DNA of 64,000 nt from Cyanobacteria bacterium SZAS LIN-3 (GCA_018266215.1 JAFEAV010000002.1:1-64000), one strand, 5' to 3'; counted from the first letter of the stretch, positions 16,243-26,800 are shown. Numbers and translations: made by a program. Notes: generated by a model not told the origin, from the letters alone.

Positions 16243-16350
16243 CGGACCTTAACTGCTGGACGTCTATCCTTATACGTTGTTCCCAAGATTTGGGCTTTCT
16301 TAGCGGTTTGCCCCTATGATAGAAGATACTCACACTTTCGGACCTTGACA
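16243..16350 (+). promoter_or_regulatory. Two CGGACCTT[AG]AC elements upstream of the CPBP gene
   Basis: CGGACCTTAAC at 16243-16253 and CGGACCTTGAC at 16339-16349 lie about 96 bp apart. The second contains a perfect TTGACA (16345-16350) but no good -10 follows at 16-18 nt. A third exact copy occurs at 28203-28213 in another intergenic region. They may be promoter or operator parts; chance is not excluded. Confidence 0.25.
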
Positions 16351-16420
16351 ATATATTATCATGCCTTTTCCACATTAAAACTGTCTACTCACCAAATTTG
16401 CGCTTAAGGGGCTCACAATT

Positions 16421-17449
16421 TTGTCCGAACTGATTCCAATTGTTGTTTGTTGTGTACTGGGTTTGATGGCCCACGGTTCCATAAAGCACCGCTGGTTGGA
16501 ATGGATGATCCGGCTATTCATGGCCTTCTTCGCTATGTTGACCGGGGTGACCTATCTGGCCCAGGGTATGAACGGACTGATGTGGGGCTTTCAAGTAACG
16601 TCCTGGACCGGAGTTTTAGCCGGGGCTCTGCTCTTTTTACCTTTCCGCAAGGTGCTGCACCGACTGCTTACCATCCTGGACGGCATCGCCTCACTGCGTA
16701 TCATCACCGGACCAATGCGCCACAAAATGACGGCGCTGGCTTCGATGGTTTCGATTCCCATTTTTGTCCCCACTTCCATTCCTCATATGGTCGGGGCTTT
16801 CATCTATGTCGCCACCTTCGGTCTCTATCTGGCCAATACGGATCTGTCGGGATTTAACGCCCCGACTATTCCCCTGCCCATGATGCCACTGCCGATAGAC
16901 ACTCTTTTCAGTTACAACGGCTTCGGCCTGGTGGCCGTTTCGGTCTGTGGCGTGGGCATTTTCATCAGTCGCAAACCAAAAGAACTCTGCGCCCGCCTCG
17001 GCTGGCAAAAGCCGACCGCTCAGCAAGTGGGTATTGGCCTGGGTCTTGTCGCTTTTTCTTTCCTCTATGACCTGCTCTGGTCGCTCTTCACCCACAGCGG
17101 CGGCGACATGGCAACCCAGATTTCGGGTTATAACTCCGGTACCTTTGCTGTCTCCGGGGGCATGGGAGCGGCCATAGTACTGGCTCTTGCCACCGCGCTC
17201 TGCGCCGGCATCGGTGAAGAGACCTTGATTCGTGGTGCCTTGCAACCGGCTCTGGGCATTGTGCCCGCCGCTTTCCTGCATGGTATCCTGCACGCCCAGT
17301 TTGCCCACGCGCCCACTTTGATAATTCAGGTGGCGCTCTGGTCCTGCTGCATGGGCATCGTTCGCCGCTTTACCAATACGACCACGACCATCATCGGCCA
17401 TGCCGGCTTTAACCTGGTCACTACTTTTCTCTTTGCTTTCAACCCTTAG
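16421..17449 (+). CDS. CPBP-family intramembrane metalloprotease
   Basis: 342 residues with about eight hydrophobic segments. The CPBP (CAAX protease and bacteriocin-processing) motifs sit near the C-terminus: EETLIRG (Glu266, Glu267, Arg271), FLHGILH (His287, His291) and HAGFN (His327, Asn331). These are the metal and catalytic residues of the Rce1-like fold. Start is a TTG at 16421 with AAGGGG about 10 nt upstream; a later start is possible but would cut the first membrane segment. Bacterial substrates are mostly unknown. The upstream 265-bp gap contains CGGACCTTaAC-type repeats at 16243 and 16339. Confidence 0.85.
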   Translation: MSELIPIVVCCVLGLMAHGSIKHRWLEWMIRLFMAFFAMLTGVTYLAQGMNGLMWGFQVTSWTGVLAGALLFLPFRKVLHRLLTILDGIASLRIITGPMRHKMTALASMVSIPIFVPTSIPHMVGAFIYVATFGLYLANTDLSGFNAPTIPLPMMPLPIDTLFSYNGFGLVAVSVCGVGIFISRKPKELCARLGWQKPTAQQVGIGLGLVAFSFLYDLLWSLFTHSGGDMATQISGYNSGTFAVSGGMGAAIVLALATALCAGIGEETLIRGALQPALGIVPAAFLHGILHAQFAHAPTLIIQVALWSCCMGIVRRFTNTTTTIIGHAGFNLVTTFLFAFNP

Positions 17450-17482
17450 CCGGCGATTGTATATAAAGGACCGGACTCGGGT

Positions 17483-18097
17483 TTATTTGCTGAAGGCTTC
17501 CGTGCCCAGGTCGGCCACCCAGGCGTCCAGGGTGAGCAGCGGTTGGGTCAGTGAAAATTGCAAAAGGCCATGCCGGCGGTCGGCTGAGTCGAACATCAAA
17601 TCGCCCAGGGCCAGTACGGCTTCCGGTCTGGTGGCGCCGAGATCGAGCTTGTGGCACAAGTTGAGCGACAGGGTCTGTAATGTTGCAATCATGCCGGCAT
17701 CAATTGGATAAAACTCAAAAATATCGGCAACCGGCGGTTCCTTGGCCAGCTCATCGGCGGCGCGGAAGGCGCTGTGGATAAAGTTTCGATACCACTCCGG
17801 GATAACGTCACCGCAGGTTTCCAGCATGGTGAGCCAGATATTGATGGTCAAAATCTCCTTGGCTGCCCGGTTGAATGTGCGCTCCCGGGTGGGGAAGACA
17901 TTTTCGTCGGGGAAGGAGACCAGGCAAAACTTGATATAGCTTGTCAGAATATTGGCCGAAAGTGCCGCTGTGGCCGTCGCGAAGAAGATTGCTCTATCCA
18001 GTGAATCCCGTTCGTCCCGGGGTTGAAACTGTTCCAGCGATTCGATAATCGGCTTATTCGGTAATTCGTCGGGTGGGTGTGTAGTCATCTGCCTCAT
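17483..18097 (-). CDS. Hypothetical alpha-helical protein
   Basis: About 204 residues, not recognised. The likely start is one of two close ATG codons (18097 or 18088); neither has a convincing ribosome-binding site, and a TTG three codons further up is also possible. No signal peptide. One moderately hydrophobic segment (FFATATAALSANILTSYI) could be a helix of a soluble bundle. The rest is helical and mixed in charge with no cysteine or histidine cluster. It converges with the CPBP gene and is divergent from the LysM gene. Confidence 0.6.
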   Translation of the reverse strand: MRQMTTHPPDELPNKPIIESLEQFQPRDERDSLDRAIFFATATAALSANILTSYIKFCLVSFPDENVFPTRERTFNRAAKEILTINIWLTMLETCGDVIPEWYRNFIHSAFRAADELAKEPPVADIFEFYPIDAGMIATLQTLSLNLCHKLDLGATRPEAVLALGDLMFDSADRRHGLLQFSLTQPLLTLDAWVADLGTEAFSK

Positions 18098-18283
18098 TTT
18101 AATCAATTAACGGCTTTTACTACGTATTTTTCCCAATGACATAACCGGGGCCTTTTGTCAGACTAAAGATGTCAATTAATGGACCTGTGGCGTATACACA
18201 AGTAAAGAGGTTTCCTGGTGGTTCACACCTGGGAATAAAAGAAGAGTTCCCCCGCTCTCTGGATTTGATGAGGAGTCGAGAAT

Positions 18284-20536
18284 ATGGCCGGACATGGCAA
18301 TGAAGATTTAAAGCCCGAATCGTTGGCACACAAGGCAGCGGATGCAGGGAGCGATTTTTCGCAGGGCTCGCAAAAAGCCTATGACGCAATGATGCAGGTC
18401 GTTAACGACGCTCAGACCAAGCTCGCCAGCAATCCAGCCAATCTGGACAAATTCAACAAGGCCCTTGTTGATGATTTGAGCAAGCGCGGATCTCTGGAAG
18501 AGCTGTCCGAAAACTATGCCGTGAGAAATCTGGATCGGGTGGCGCACAGCGATAACGGCAAGGCCCGTTTCGCCGATTTCAAGCCTGAGTATGGTCAGAC
18601 AGCGCTGGAGCAGCAATTCCTCACCAGCCTGCGCAATAATTTTGGTGAACTGCAGGAGCGTGCAGGCACAAGAACCTTCGGCGGCGCCAAGGTCGAATTT
18701 GGTGAGCACGAGTTTCGTAAAGTCCTCGACAGTCGACAGCATGAGCGCGATGTTGCTGAGCAGCAGCGATTGGCTCAGGAAGCCCAGCAGCGTGAACAGG
18801 CCAAATTGCAGCAAACGGCTACGGCTCTTTTCGCTCACAATGGCAATCCCAAGACCAGCCTGTACTCTGTGCTCGACGGCATCAAGAGCAGTTCCGGCAA
18901 AAATGACGGCGATATCAGCCGCGGCGATCTCGAGTCCTACGTCAAGAAATATCAGGACGAGTCGGACCGTGGTAATCCTAATTTCACACCTGAAAAACTG
19001 GCTACAGTCAACACTCTGTTGAACGAGTGGGACAAGCCACTTGGTCATGCCCTGCGTGGTGAGCGTGGTTATTCGGGCGGCAGAGACGGTTCGCATCAGC
19101 CGGAATACAGCGCTTACATCAACATGGAAGCGGCCGGCGAGGCCCTGGGTCTAAATGGCAAAAACGATGGACGTGATATTTACGCGGCTTACGCGCCTGT
19201 TGATGGTCGTCGCTCGACCATGTCTCAGGTAGACGGCGACGGTACTACAGTACAGGGTGCCCGCCCCTTGCCCAGAACCGCCGACGGCACGGCTTCAACA
19301 GCTGACAGCACAGCAGGCAATACGACAGGACAGCGTTTTGACGCAAACGGCAACGTTGTGAGTGATTCGACGGCTGCCACCTCCGGTGGTGCCGATCTGG
19401 CCAGCGGTACTCCGCGCCGGCGTGCGCTTGGACCCGACGGCAGACCGCTTGATGCACCCGCCAGCACTGCAGGTACCGTCAGAGACGGTAGCGGCAATGT
19501 GGTCAGAGACAGCAGCGGCAATCCGGTAAGGACCGGCACTGCAAACCCTGATGCCGGTGGCTACGATCAGTATTATGGTCCTAATGGTGACGCAGCCGCT
19601 AGCGGTCGCACCAATACGACGGCTGGTGACGGCCAGCGTCAGCAGCGCCGCGCTAACGCAGCCGGTGATGCCGCTGCGACAGCTCCTGCCGCAACCGGTG
19701 ATACACGCGCTGCAGCGACTCCCAGACCTGGTGCTCTGCCCGACCTTGATCACGCTCCCGAGCTGAAGATGCCTGAGTTTAAGGCCGGCGATGATATGAC
19801 CAAAGTAGCTGCGGATTTCCAGAAGGCCGCTCTCGATCACTTCACTGCCAGTGCGATCTATACAGTCAAGCCTGGCCAGGGATGGGACAGAATTGCGCGT
19901 GACACGATGCGCAAATCAGGTGAAGATATTGCTGAACGCAACGTTGTAGCCATGTCCGATGCCGTGGCTAAGATGAACGGAATGAGCGGACGTCTTGATG
20001 GTTCCAAGGTGCTGCACCCTGGTGATCAGGTGAGAGTGCGCGACGATGCCTGGATCAAAGCTCAGGTAGAAGCTGCTATGGCCCAATTCCAGCAGAAAGT
20101 GACTGATGCCACCAAGACCGGCGCGGCTGCTACTCCGGATGCGGCTGCCGGACCGGACCTCTACAGTGGGGCCCGCAACGGCGAAGGTGACGTTACCGCC
20201 GCGCCGACAGCCCAGACTACTGGTGATGCCGCCGCCGCCGGACGGACGACAACTGCTCCCGCTAACGGAGATGCCGCTGCCGCAGGCGCAACGACAACGG
20301 CTCCGGCTAACGGAGATGCCGCTGCCGCCGGACGGACCACAACCGCTCCGACCACCGGCGATGCTTCTACACTCACAACGCCTGCCGCTCCCGGTGCAGT
20401 GGACAGCACCGCAGCCGGTGCTGGTACCCTGACTCCAGAACAGCAAGCTGCGGCCGATGCTGAGAAGAAACGCAGAGAGGGGCAAACAGGCAGCACCGCT
20501 ACCACCGCGGAAACTCCTGATATCTACGGACCCTAG
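18284..20536 (+). CDS. Large low-complexity protein with LysM domain
   Basis: 750 residues with no classical signal peptide. The first about 300 residues are charged and helical, with an EF-hand-like loop (GKNDGDISRGDLESY, near residue 205). Residues about 330-500 are Gly/Ala/Thr/Asp-rich, with short repeats such as RDGSGNVVRDSSGNPVR. A LysM-type peptidoglycan-binding domain lies at about 526-585 (YTVKPGQGWDRIARDTM ending LHPGDQVRVRDD). The C-terminus has three 15-residue repeats. GAGGAGTCGAG precedes the ATG and a strong terminator follows, so it is monocistronic. LysM without a signal suggests non-classical export; function is otherwise unknown. Confidence 0.75.
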   Translation: MAGHGNEDLKPESLAHKAADAGSDFSQGSQKAYDAMMQVVNDAQTKLASNPANLDKFNKALVDDLSKRGSLEELSENYAVRNLDRVAHSDNGKARFADFKPEYGQTALEQQFLTSLRNNFGELQERAGTRTFGGAKVEFGEHEFRKVLDSRQHERDVAEQQRLAQEAQQREQAKLQQTATALFAHNGNPKTSLYSVLDGIKSSSGKNDGDISRGDLESYVKKYQDESDRGNPNFTPEKLATVNTLLNEWDKPLGHALRGERGYSGGRDGSHQPEYSAYINMEAAGEALGLNGKNDGRDIYAAYAPVDGRRSTMSQVDGDGTTVQGARPLPRTADGTASTADSTAGNTTGQRFDANGNVVSDSTAATSGGADLASGTPRRRALGPDGRPLDAPASTAGTVRDGSGNVVRDSSGNPVRTGTANPDAGGYDQYYGPNGDAAASGRTNTTAGDGQRQQRRANAAGDAAATAPAATGDTRAAATPRPGALPDLDHAPELKMPEFKAGDDMTKVAADFQKAALDHFTASAIYTVKPGQGWDRIARDTMRKSGEDIAERNVVAMSDAVAKMNGMSGRLDGSKVLHPGDQVRVRDDAWIKAQVEAAMAQFQQKVTDATKTGAAATPDAAAGPDLYSGARNGEGDVTAAPTAQTTGDAAAAGRTTTAPANGDAAAAGATTTAPANGDAAAAGRTTTAPTTGDASTLTTPAAPGAVDSTAAGAGTLTPEQQAAADAEKKRREGQTGSTATTAETPDIYGP
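20222..20356 (+). repeat. Three in-frame 45-bp repeats
   Basis: Three tandem 45-bp units (20222-20266, 20267-20311, 20312-20356) encode GDAAAAG[RA]TTTAP[AT][NT]. Codon differences between units indicate an older duplication rather than a recent slip. They form part of the flexible C-terminal tail of the LysM protein. Confidence 0.85.
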
Positions 20537-20558
20537 TCAGCGTAAAGACGGATAAGTT

Positions 20559-20592
20559 TAAGAGGGGCGCCCCGGGGCGTCCCTCTTATTTT
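20559..20592 (+). terminator. Terminator after LysM gene
   Basis: TAAGAGGGGCGCCCC (20559-20573) pairs with GGGGCGTCCCTCTTA (20574-20588) over 15 bp with one G-T pair, followed by TTTTC. It separates the LysM gene from the metalloprotease gene. Confidence 0.85.
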
Positions 20593-20610
20593 CGGTCTAA
20601 AATAAGAACA

Positions 20611-21660
20611 ATGCTGAGATCGATTATCCGCGTATGTTTTATGACCTGTCTGCTGGCAAATTGTTTGCCGCTGGCCCAGGCTTTACCTAAATCTCCCCTG
20701 CCTGTAACGGTTACAGCCGCACCCCAGGCGCCAGCTGCCAATCCATATCTGCAAAAGTCCGTGGATCAGTTGCGGCAGGAGGCACGCTCCCTCACGCGCG
20801 CTTTTAAGCACAAGGAGGCTCAGCCTCTGCTGGAGGAGCTGATCCGGCGCGAACCGGGCAACGCTCATTTTCACATCGTGCTGGCTAAGAGTTTCATTGA
20901 ACAGGGGCGTTTTTCAAAAGCCCTGGATGAGCTGCAGGAGGCCAGTCGTCTGGACCCTGCCGACACTGCTCCTCGTTTTGAAATAGCTCAGGTTTATGTC
21001 TACAAGGGTCGATTTAAGGATGCGGCGGCTGAGCTTGAACAAATCAAAAGACGGTCTGGGCCCATGTCCATTGACGCCCGCCGTGCCGACCACGCCCTGG
21101 CCAGTATTGCCGCTTATTATGAACTGGGCGATCCCAACTCCGCATCCTACGCTGAGCCCGATGCCGAGCTGCTCTGGCAGCGCTCCGATTTTCCCATCAA
21201 AGTGGCAATCTGGTCTGACCCCGAGATGAAAGAATGGAAGGAGCCCTTCCGCCAGGCCGTCATCGATAGTTTTACCAAGTGGCGTGAGGCAGGTCATGGC
21301 TGGCTGCGCTTCCAGATAGTCGAGGACCAGCGGCAGGCGAAGATTGTCTGTAAGCTGGTCGGCGTCATGCGCGGCAGTAAGTACACTGGCGGTGGCGAAA
21401 AGCTGGGCGAGACCCTGGGCGATTACGATACTAAAAATGCCGAGGTACGAGGCTTCTCGCGGGTAGAAATATTCTGGGGGCCCGAGTCCAATCCGGCACA
21501 TTTTAAGCACGTTGTTTTGCATGAGATCGGACATTCTCTGGGGCTCGGTCATTCGAATAATCCCGTTGACGTGATGTATCCTTTTGTCCACCCGCCTTAT
21601 GTACAGTTTCCCAGTCGCAGAGACAGTGCCAGTTTGTGCGCTCTTTATGGAATTAAATAA
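20611..21660 (+). CDS. Secreted TPR-matrixin metalloprotease
   Basis: 349 residues. A signal peptide (MLRSIIRVCFMTCLLANC, cleavage near AQALP) is followed by two to three TPR-like helical pairs (residues about 60-150). The C-terminal catalytic domain has the metzincin zinc site HEIGHSLGLGH at 304-314 and a Met-turn at Met322 (VMYP), typical of M10 matrixin-like proteases. Bacterial matrixins with an N-terminal TPR region are probably envelope or extracellular proteases; no propeptide cysteine switch is visible. The stop TAA overlaps the next ATG by one base, so the sulfite-oxidase-family gene is probably coupled. Confidence 0.87.
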   Translation: MLRSIIRVCFMTCLLANCLPLAQALPKSPLPVTVTAAPQAPAANPYLQKSVDQLRQEARSLTRAFKHKEAQPLLEELIRREPGNAHFHIVLAKSFIEQGRFSKALDELQEASRLDPADTAPRFEIAQVYVYKGRFKDAAAELEQIKRRSGPMSIDARRADHALASIAAYYELGDPNSASYAEPDAELLWQRSDFPIKVAIWSDPEMKEWKEPFRQAVIDSFTKWREAGHGWLRFQIVEDQRQAKIVCKLVGVMRGSKYTGGGEKLGETLGDYDTKNAEVRGFSRVEIFWGPESNPAHFKHVVLHEIGHSLGLGHSNNPVDVMYPFVHPPYVQFPSRRDSASLCALYGIK

Positions 21661-22706
21661 TGCCCTCACGCATAGTCCGATCGGTCGATCCTGAAGTTCT
21701 GGAATACCCCTTCGATAAGCTGACAGCCTGCACTCCTAATGATCTCTTCTATGTGCGCGATCACTTTCCGCGGCCGCAGATTGATCTTGCTACCTGGTCT
21801 CTTGCTGTGGAAGGGACAGTCGCTGAGCCTTTGAAGCTGAGCTATGAAGAGATTCTTGCCCTGCCGTCGCGCTCGGTGACGGTGACTCTGGAATGCGCCG
21901 GCAATAACAGAACCTTCCTCAATCCGCCGGTCAAAGGTGTGCAATGGGATCTGGGCGGTGTCAGCAACGCTGTCTGGACGGGCGTGCCTGTGCGGGATAT
22001 CGTCAGTCGGGCCGGGCTTTTGCCGCAGACGCTGGAGCTTGTTTTTGACGGCGCCGACGAAGGCAATCCGGACGATTCCCTGCCATCGCCCATATCCTTC
22101 GCCCGCAGTTTACCTCTGCATAAAGCCCTGGCCGAAGACGTTATCCTGGCTCATTCAATGAATGGTGAGCGGCTCGGTGCCGCGCATGGCTTTCCCCTGC
22201 GCCTGATTGTGCCTGGTTGGTACGCTGTGGCCTCGGTTAAATGGTTGCGTCGCATTGCGGCAATCGATCATAAGTTTGATGGATACTTCCAGACGGTTGA
22301 TTACAGCTATATTGATAGAAGTGGCCCCGAGCCTGTGCGTCGGCCTATTACCGAGATGCTGGTCAAGTCTCTGATTGCGCATCCGCGCCAGGGTGAAAGC
22401 ATAGCAAAAGGGAAATTGTGCGAGATAAGCGGTGCCGCCTGGTCCGGGGCGGGCTGGATCGCCCGGGTGGAAGTAAGCACCAATGGTGGTGCCAGCTGGT
22501 TGGAGGCCAGTGTCGATGCCGGCGGTCAGGCCGGCGTCTGGACGATGTGGAGATTCTCATGGCTGGCTCCGTCTGAGCCCGGGGACTCTGTCCTCATGGC
22601 CCGCGCGACCGATGAGCACGGTAATGTGCAACCGGCGACGCACGACCCGGACCGCGAGACTTATATGATCAATTTTTGTTTCCCGGTGCCGGTAAAAGTA
22701 GTTTGA
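21660..22706 (+). CDS. Sulfite-oxidase-family molybdopterin protein
   Basis: 348 residues. The N-terminal two-thirds form an oxidoreductase molybdopterin domain with the molybdenum-ligand cysteine at Cys79 (TLECAGNNR) and the following RTFLNPPVKG and WTGVPVRD segments; RLIVPGWYAV is also typical. The last about 110 residues match a Mo-co dimerisation domain (SGAAWSGAGWIARVEVS.NGG). There is no heme or cytochrome b5 domain and no evident Tat or Sec signal, so either the enzyme is cytosolic or the upstream protease gene has displaced the original start. Substrate could be sulfite or another sulfoxide. Electron acceptor unknown. Confidence 0.87.
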   Translation: MPSRIVRSVDPEVLEYPFDKLTACTPNDLFYVRDHFPRPQIDLATWSLAVEGTVAEPLKLSYEEILALPSRSVTVTLECAGNNRTFLNPPVKGVQWDLGGVSNAVWTGVPVRDIVSRAGLLPQTLELVFDGADEGNPDDSLPSPISFARSLPLHKALAEDVILAHSMNGERLGAAHGFPLRLIVPGWYAVASVKWLRRIAAIDHKFDGYFQTVDYSYIDRSGPEPVRRPITEMLVKSLIAHPRQGESIAKGKLCEISGAAWSGAGWIARVEVSTNGGASWLEASVDAGGQAGVWTMWRFSWLAPSEPGDSVLMARATDEHGNVQPATHDPDRETYMINFCFPVPVKVV

Positions 22707-22722
22707 GTGCTGTGCGCGCTGA

Positions 22723-23892
22723 CTATTTTGCCGGGGCTATTTTGATTTTTACCGCTTCCGGGAAATAGAGTTTGGAGTCGTTGATGACCCGGCTGAAGAC
22801 GCTGCTGTTGCTGCAATAGGTGAGGCCTATCTCGCCTTTGCCGGTTGTGTATTGAGGGTGCGCTTTAGCGCTGTAGAAGAAAATATCCCGCGGCACCTGC
22901 GGCAGTTTATGCGCGACGACCGGTTTGGACCAGGGCCCTTCCGGATGTTCGGCGTGGCGCATCATCAGCGCTTTATTGCCGAAGGGCAGATAGAAGGCGA
23001 AGAAGCCGGGCAGTCCCTGCACTTTCGTCACGGTCATTTCGGATGTGCCGTCGTCAAAGAGTGTATCGAGGAAGGCCGCCTGGTCCTGCCACTTTCCTTC
23101 GGCCAGCCACTGCAGTCTGTCCATTCGCCCGGCCTCCAGATCCGATTTTTTCAAACGGCACAGGGCGGTGGGATTGCGAAATATACCCATGCGCACGGCG
23201 CTGTTGGCCACATACATGTAGAAGTAGTCGCCGTCCAGCAAACAGGCTGTACCGATCTGGCGATTGCTGCTGCGGTTGTTAAATTTGAATGTTCTGATTT
23301 TCCAGGTGGACGGCTCCGCCAGCGGATTTTGAACAATGATCAAATTGTCTGTCAGAGGATTGAATTGAAAAGGCGGTTGTTGCTTGGGTGCGACTTCGGT
23401 CTCGTGCATGGTGAGATAGAGCTTGCCGTTGAGCATCGCGCCGTCTCCCGGCCAGTAAAAATTACCGTCGTTGAGACGGAAGAAAGCCGGCGACTGGTTG
23501 TAAAAAATCGGGCTGGATGAAGCTCGGCTCGGGTCATCGACGGCTACTGTATTGCGCACCATTTTGCAATCTTTGCGCTTACCGTCAGCGGTCAATTTGC
23601 CGATGAAGCTGTCTCCGAAGAGCCAGAGAGTTTTGTGCGGGCTGAGTACGATGCTGTAAGCCCCGTCTCCACCGACAAAGCCTTCCCTGCCCCGGAGCTT
23701 GTTCTGGAGGACCGGGAGAGGGGCGCTACCGGTGACGGTGAAGGGATTTTCCGGGCGCCTGCGATCCGAGGGGATTTCGTCGGACTGCGGCAGACTGAGG
23801 GCGCTGCTTTGCCCGACCAGGCCGGCGGTTACGGATAAAAGGACGCGCCAGCCCAATTTGCTCTGGCGCGGCCTGGTCAAACAATTGGACAT
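22723..23892 (-). CDS. Secreted beta-propeller protein (DUF4185/DUF5005-like)
   Basis: 389 residues. A basic N-terminus and hydrophobic segment (VLLSVTAGLVGQSSALS) suggest export. The body has the repeating blade pattern of five-bladed propellers related to glycosidases: GGDGAYSIVLSPHKTLWLFGDSF near the start, then FYWPGDGAMLNGKLYLTMH and GDYFYMYVANSAVRMG. The LWLFGDS turn is characteristic of DUF4185/DUF5005 proteins. Catalytic carboxylates cannot be assigned by eye. It begins only 6 bp after the stop of the triple-AAA FtsH gene on the same strand, so it is the last gene of that operon. A polysaccharide substrate is plausible but not shown. Confidence 0.72.
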   Translation of the reverse strand: MSNCLTRPRQSKLGWRVLLSVTAGLVGQSSALSLPQSDEIPSDRRRPENPFTVTGSAPLPVLQNKLRGREGFVGGDGAYSIVLSPHKTLWLFGDSFIGKLTADGKRKDCKMVRNTVAVDDPSRASSSPIFYNQSPAFFRLNDGNFYWPGDGAMLNGKLYLTMHETEVAPKQQPPFQFNPLTDNLIIVQNPLAEPSTWKIRTFKFNNRSSNRQIGTACLLDGDYFYMYVANSAVRMGIFRNPTALCRLKKSDLEAGRMDRLQWLAEGKWQDQAAFLDTLFDDGTSEMTVTKVQGLPGFFAFYLPFGNKALMMRHAEHPEGPWSKPVVAHKLPQVPRDIFFYSAKAHPQYTTGKGEIGLTYCSNSSVFSRVINDSKLYFPEAVKIKIAPAK

Positions 23893-23898
23893 TGCTAT

Positions 23899-26800
23899 CT
23901 ATTTTTTCTCGCCGTCGTGGTGGCCGTCGAAACCAGTATCAGGGCCTTCCGATTTTGAAGGTGAACTCTGGCTGGAGCCGTTGTCGCCAGCGGAGCCTGA
24001 GCCCGAACCGGCTTTGCCTTTATCGCCTTTCTTACCGTTGCCGAAGGCACCCTTGCCCGGCAGGCCCGGCAGTACGTCGATGTTGATCACCGGCGGTTTG
24101 CCGACCAGTTTGCGGTCCGCCATGGTGGCAATTTCTCTGTCGATATCGGCATCCGTACGATGCGGTTCGAGGATGTGGACCAGGTCTTTGTAGTAGAGGG
24201 TTTCCTTTTCCACAAGACCCTGTGCGATGCGGTCCAACTCGGAGCGTTTGGCTCGCAACATGCCGCGGACATTGGTGATGCAATCGTCGACCAGTTTTTT
24301 GATTTCCAGGTCAATTTCGCGTTCTGTTGCTTCTGAACCCCGACCCTTGCTTGTGACGAAGGCAGAGTGGGTGTTGAACATGAAAGAGCCCATGCCGTAC
24401 TTGCGCACCATCGAGGAAGCTACCTGACCAACATGCTCAAGGTCAGTCGATACTCCGGTGGAGGTCGTTTCTTTGTGCAGTTCTTCGGCACAATAGCCGC
24501 CCAGCGATACTTCTATGCGGGCCAGCATATCCTGCTTGTTCATGTGCGAATAGAAGGCATCTTCCTTGCCTACCGACCACATGTAGCCCAGGGCGTAGCC
24601 CGATGGGACGATGGTCACTACCTGGATGCGATCGCGCAGGTTGCGGAAGTAGGCAATGATCGTGTGTCCCGCTTCGTGATAGGCGGTTTCCCAGAGCTCT
24701 TGCAGATTTACTTTTTGACTGCGGCTGATGCCGAAGCGCACTCTTTGAATGGCTGTGACCAGGTCGGCATGGTTGATCGTCAGGCGACCGGCTCGGATGG
24801 CTCCCAGACCGGCTTCGTTGACGATATTGGCCAGGTCCGCACCCGATTGGAATACAGTCATGCGCGAAATTTCCATAGCATTGACGTCGGGATCCAGAGT
24901 CAGCTCCAGGTCTTTCATGTAATGCTCAAGAATGGCCTCACGACCTTCGAGATTGGGCATGGGCACTTCGATCTTGCGGTCAAACCTGCCCGGCCGCAAA
25001 AGAGCCGGATCGAGCATGTCCGGATTGTTGGTGGCACCGATGGTCAGCACCTTGTGTTTGCCGAAGCCGTCCATTTCAACCAGCAGTTGATTGAGGGTCT
25101 TGTTGGAGTCCTGGATGGCGCCGCCGCCCAGGTCGCGGCCCCGCATACTGCCGATGGCGTCGATTTCGTCGATAAACACAATTGCCGGCTTACCGCTTCT
25201 GCGTGCCTGTTCAAAAACGGCACGGACTCGATTTGTCCCAACGCCCGCCCACATGGACTGGAAGTCGCCGCCGGAGAGGGCATAAAAGGCCACTCCCGCT
25301 TCGTTGGCTATGGCCTTGGCCAGCATCGTCTTGCCGGTGCCGGGACGGCCTACAAGGAGGACACCCCTGGGAGCTTTCAGTCCGGTCTGTGCCACCAGGT
25401 CAACATGCTTGAGCATGGCTACGACTTCGGCAGCCTCTGCCTTCGCCTCATCCATGCCTTTGATGTCGTCCAGTTTTACATCAAGGTCGGGGACACGCGA
25501 CATGTTAATACCGCCGGTATTGAGCTTGTGACCGGAGGTGACCGATACTTTCTCAATAGCCGTTTCGAACTCTTCTTCGGTAACCGCTTTTTTGCCGGCT
25601 CTAACTGCCAGAATACCGGCTTCATTGCAGGCGGCGGCTACGTCCGCTCCTGAGAAATTGACCGAGAGCTTGGCCAGCTTGTCGAGATCCTGTTCGCTGT
25701 CTAGTTTCAACTTGCCGATGTATTTTCTGAAGAGCTCTTTGCGAGCATCCCTGTCGGGCAAGCCCACATAGAGCTTGCGGTCGAAACGACCGGACCTGTA
25801 GAAGGCAGAGTCCAGTTCCCCTTCTTTGTTGGTGGCGCATATGGTGACTACATTGCTGCGGCCCAGTCCGTCCAGTTCAACCAGGATCTGGTTCAGTTCG
25901 GTGGAGCGGCGGCCGCCCAGGCCGGAACTGTCGGTCGTGCCGGCGATGGTGTCGATTTCATCGATGAACACAATTGCTGCAGGGCTCTTGCGGGCCTGCG
26001 TGTAGAGCGCGCGGATGCGGGCTGAGCCCTCGCCCCGCCACATAGAGATGAGCATGGATGCCGACAGGCCGTAAAACGGCACACCGGCCTCGTTGGCAAT
26101 AGCTTTAGCCAGCATCGATTTGCCCACGCCCGGCGGTCCTATCATGAGGACACCAGAGGGCAGTTTGGCCCCGATCGAACGAAGCTCATCGCCGCGTTTG
26201 AGGAAGTCGACAATTTCGGCAATATCTTGTTTTACATCATCGATACCGACGACGTCACTGAGCTTCACTGTCGGATCGTGATTGATCAGCTCTACGCCTG
26301 AATTGCCAAGACTGCGCTCCAGGCCGACAGAGACTTTGTCCAGGGCCTGCAGGATCATTTCGGTGTTGACCTTGGTCGGATTGCCCGGTCGCATGGAAAT
26401 CAGTGCCGCTTCGTTAACGACGTTGGCGATTTCCGCTGGAGAATAGCTGTTGGTGAGCATTGTAATCTGCTCGTAGTCTATATTTGCTTCGTCGCAATTG
26501 ACTTTCGCCAGGTAGTACTTGAAGAGGGCGGTGCGCTCTTCCGGCATCGGCATCTGGAAGTAAATGCGTCTGTCCATGCGGCCTGCGCGCATGAGAGCGG
26601 GATCGAGCATGGCATCGTTATTGGTGGCACCGATAACCATCAGGCGCGATCCGTGGAAGCCGTCCATTTCGGTAAGCAGTGTATTGAGGGTCATGTTCAT
26701 GTCGGCAACGCCGCCAAAACCCTGATCCTGCTGCCTTTTTGCGCCCATGGAATCAATTTCGTCGATAAACAAAATGGCGCGATCGTGATTTTTCAATTTG

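Noticed and set aside
20161..20505. Minus-strand Ala/Val-rich frames opposite the LysM repeats
   Set aside because: They arise from GC-rich repeat codons on the other strand and have no start signals.
24367..25653. Long plus-strand frame (428 codons) inside the triple-AAA FtsH gene
   Set aside because: It is antisense to conserved Walker and protease motifs, has no recognisable domain and no ribosome-binding site; it is a shadow frame.
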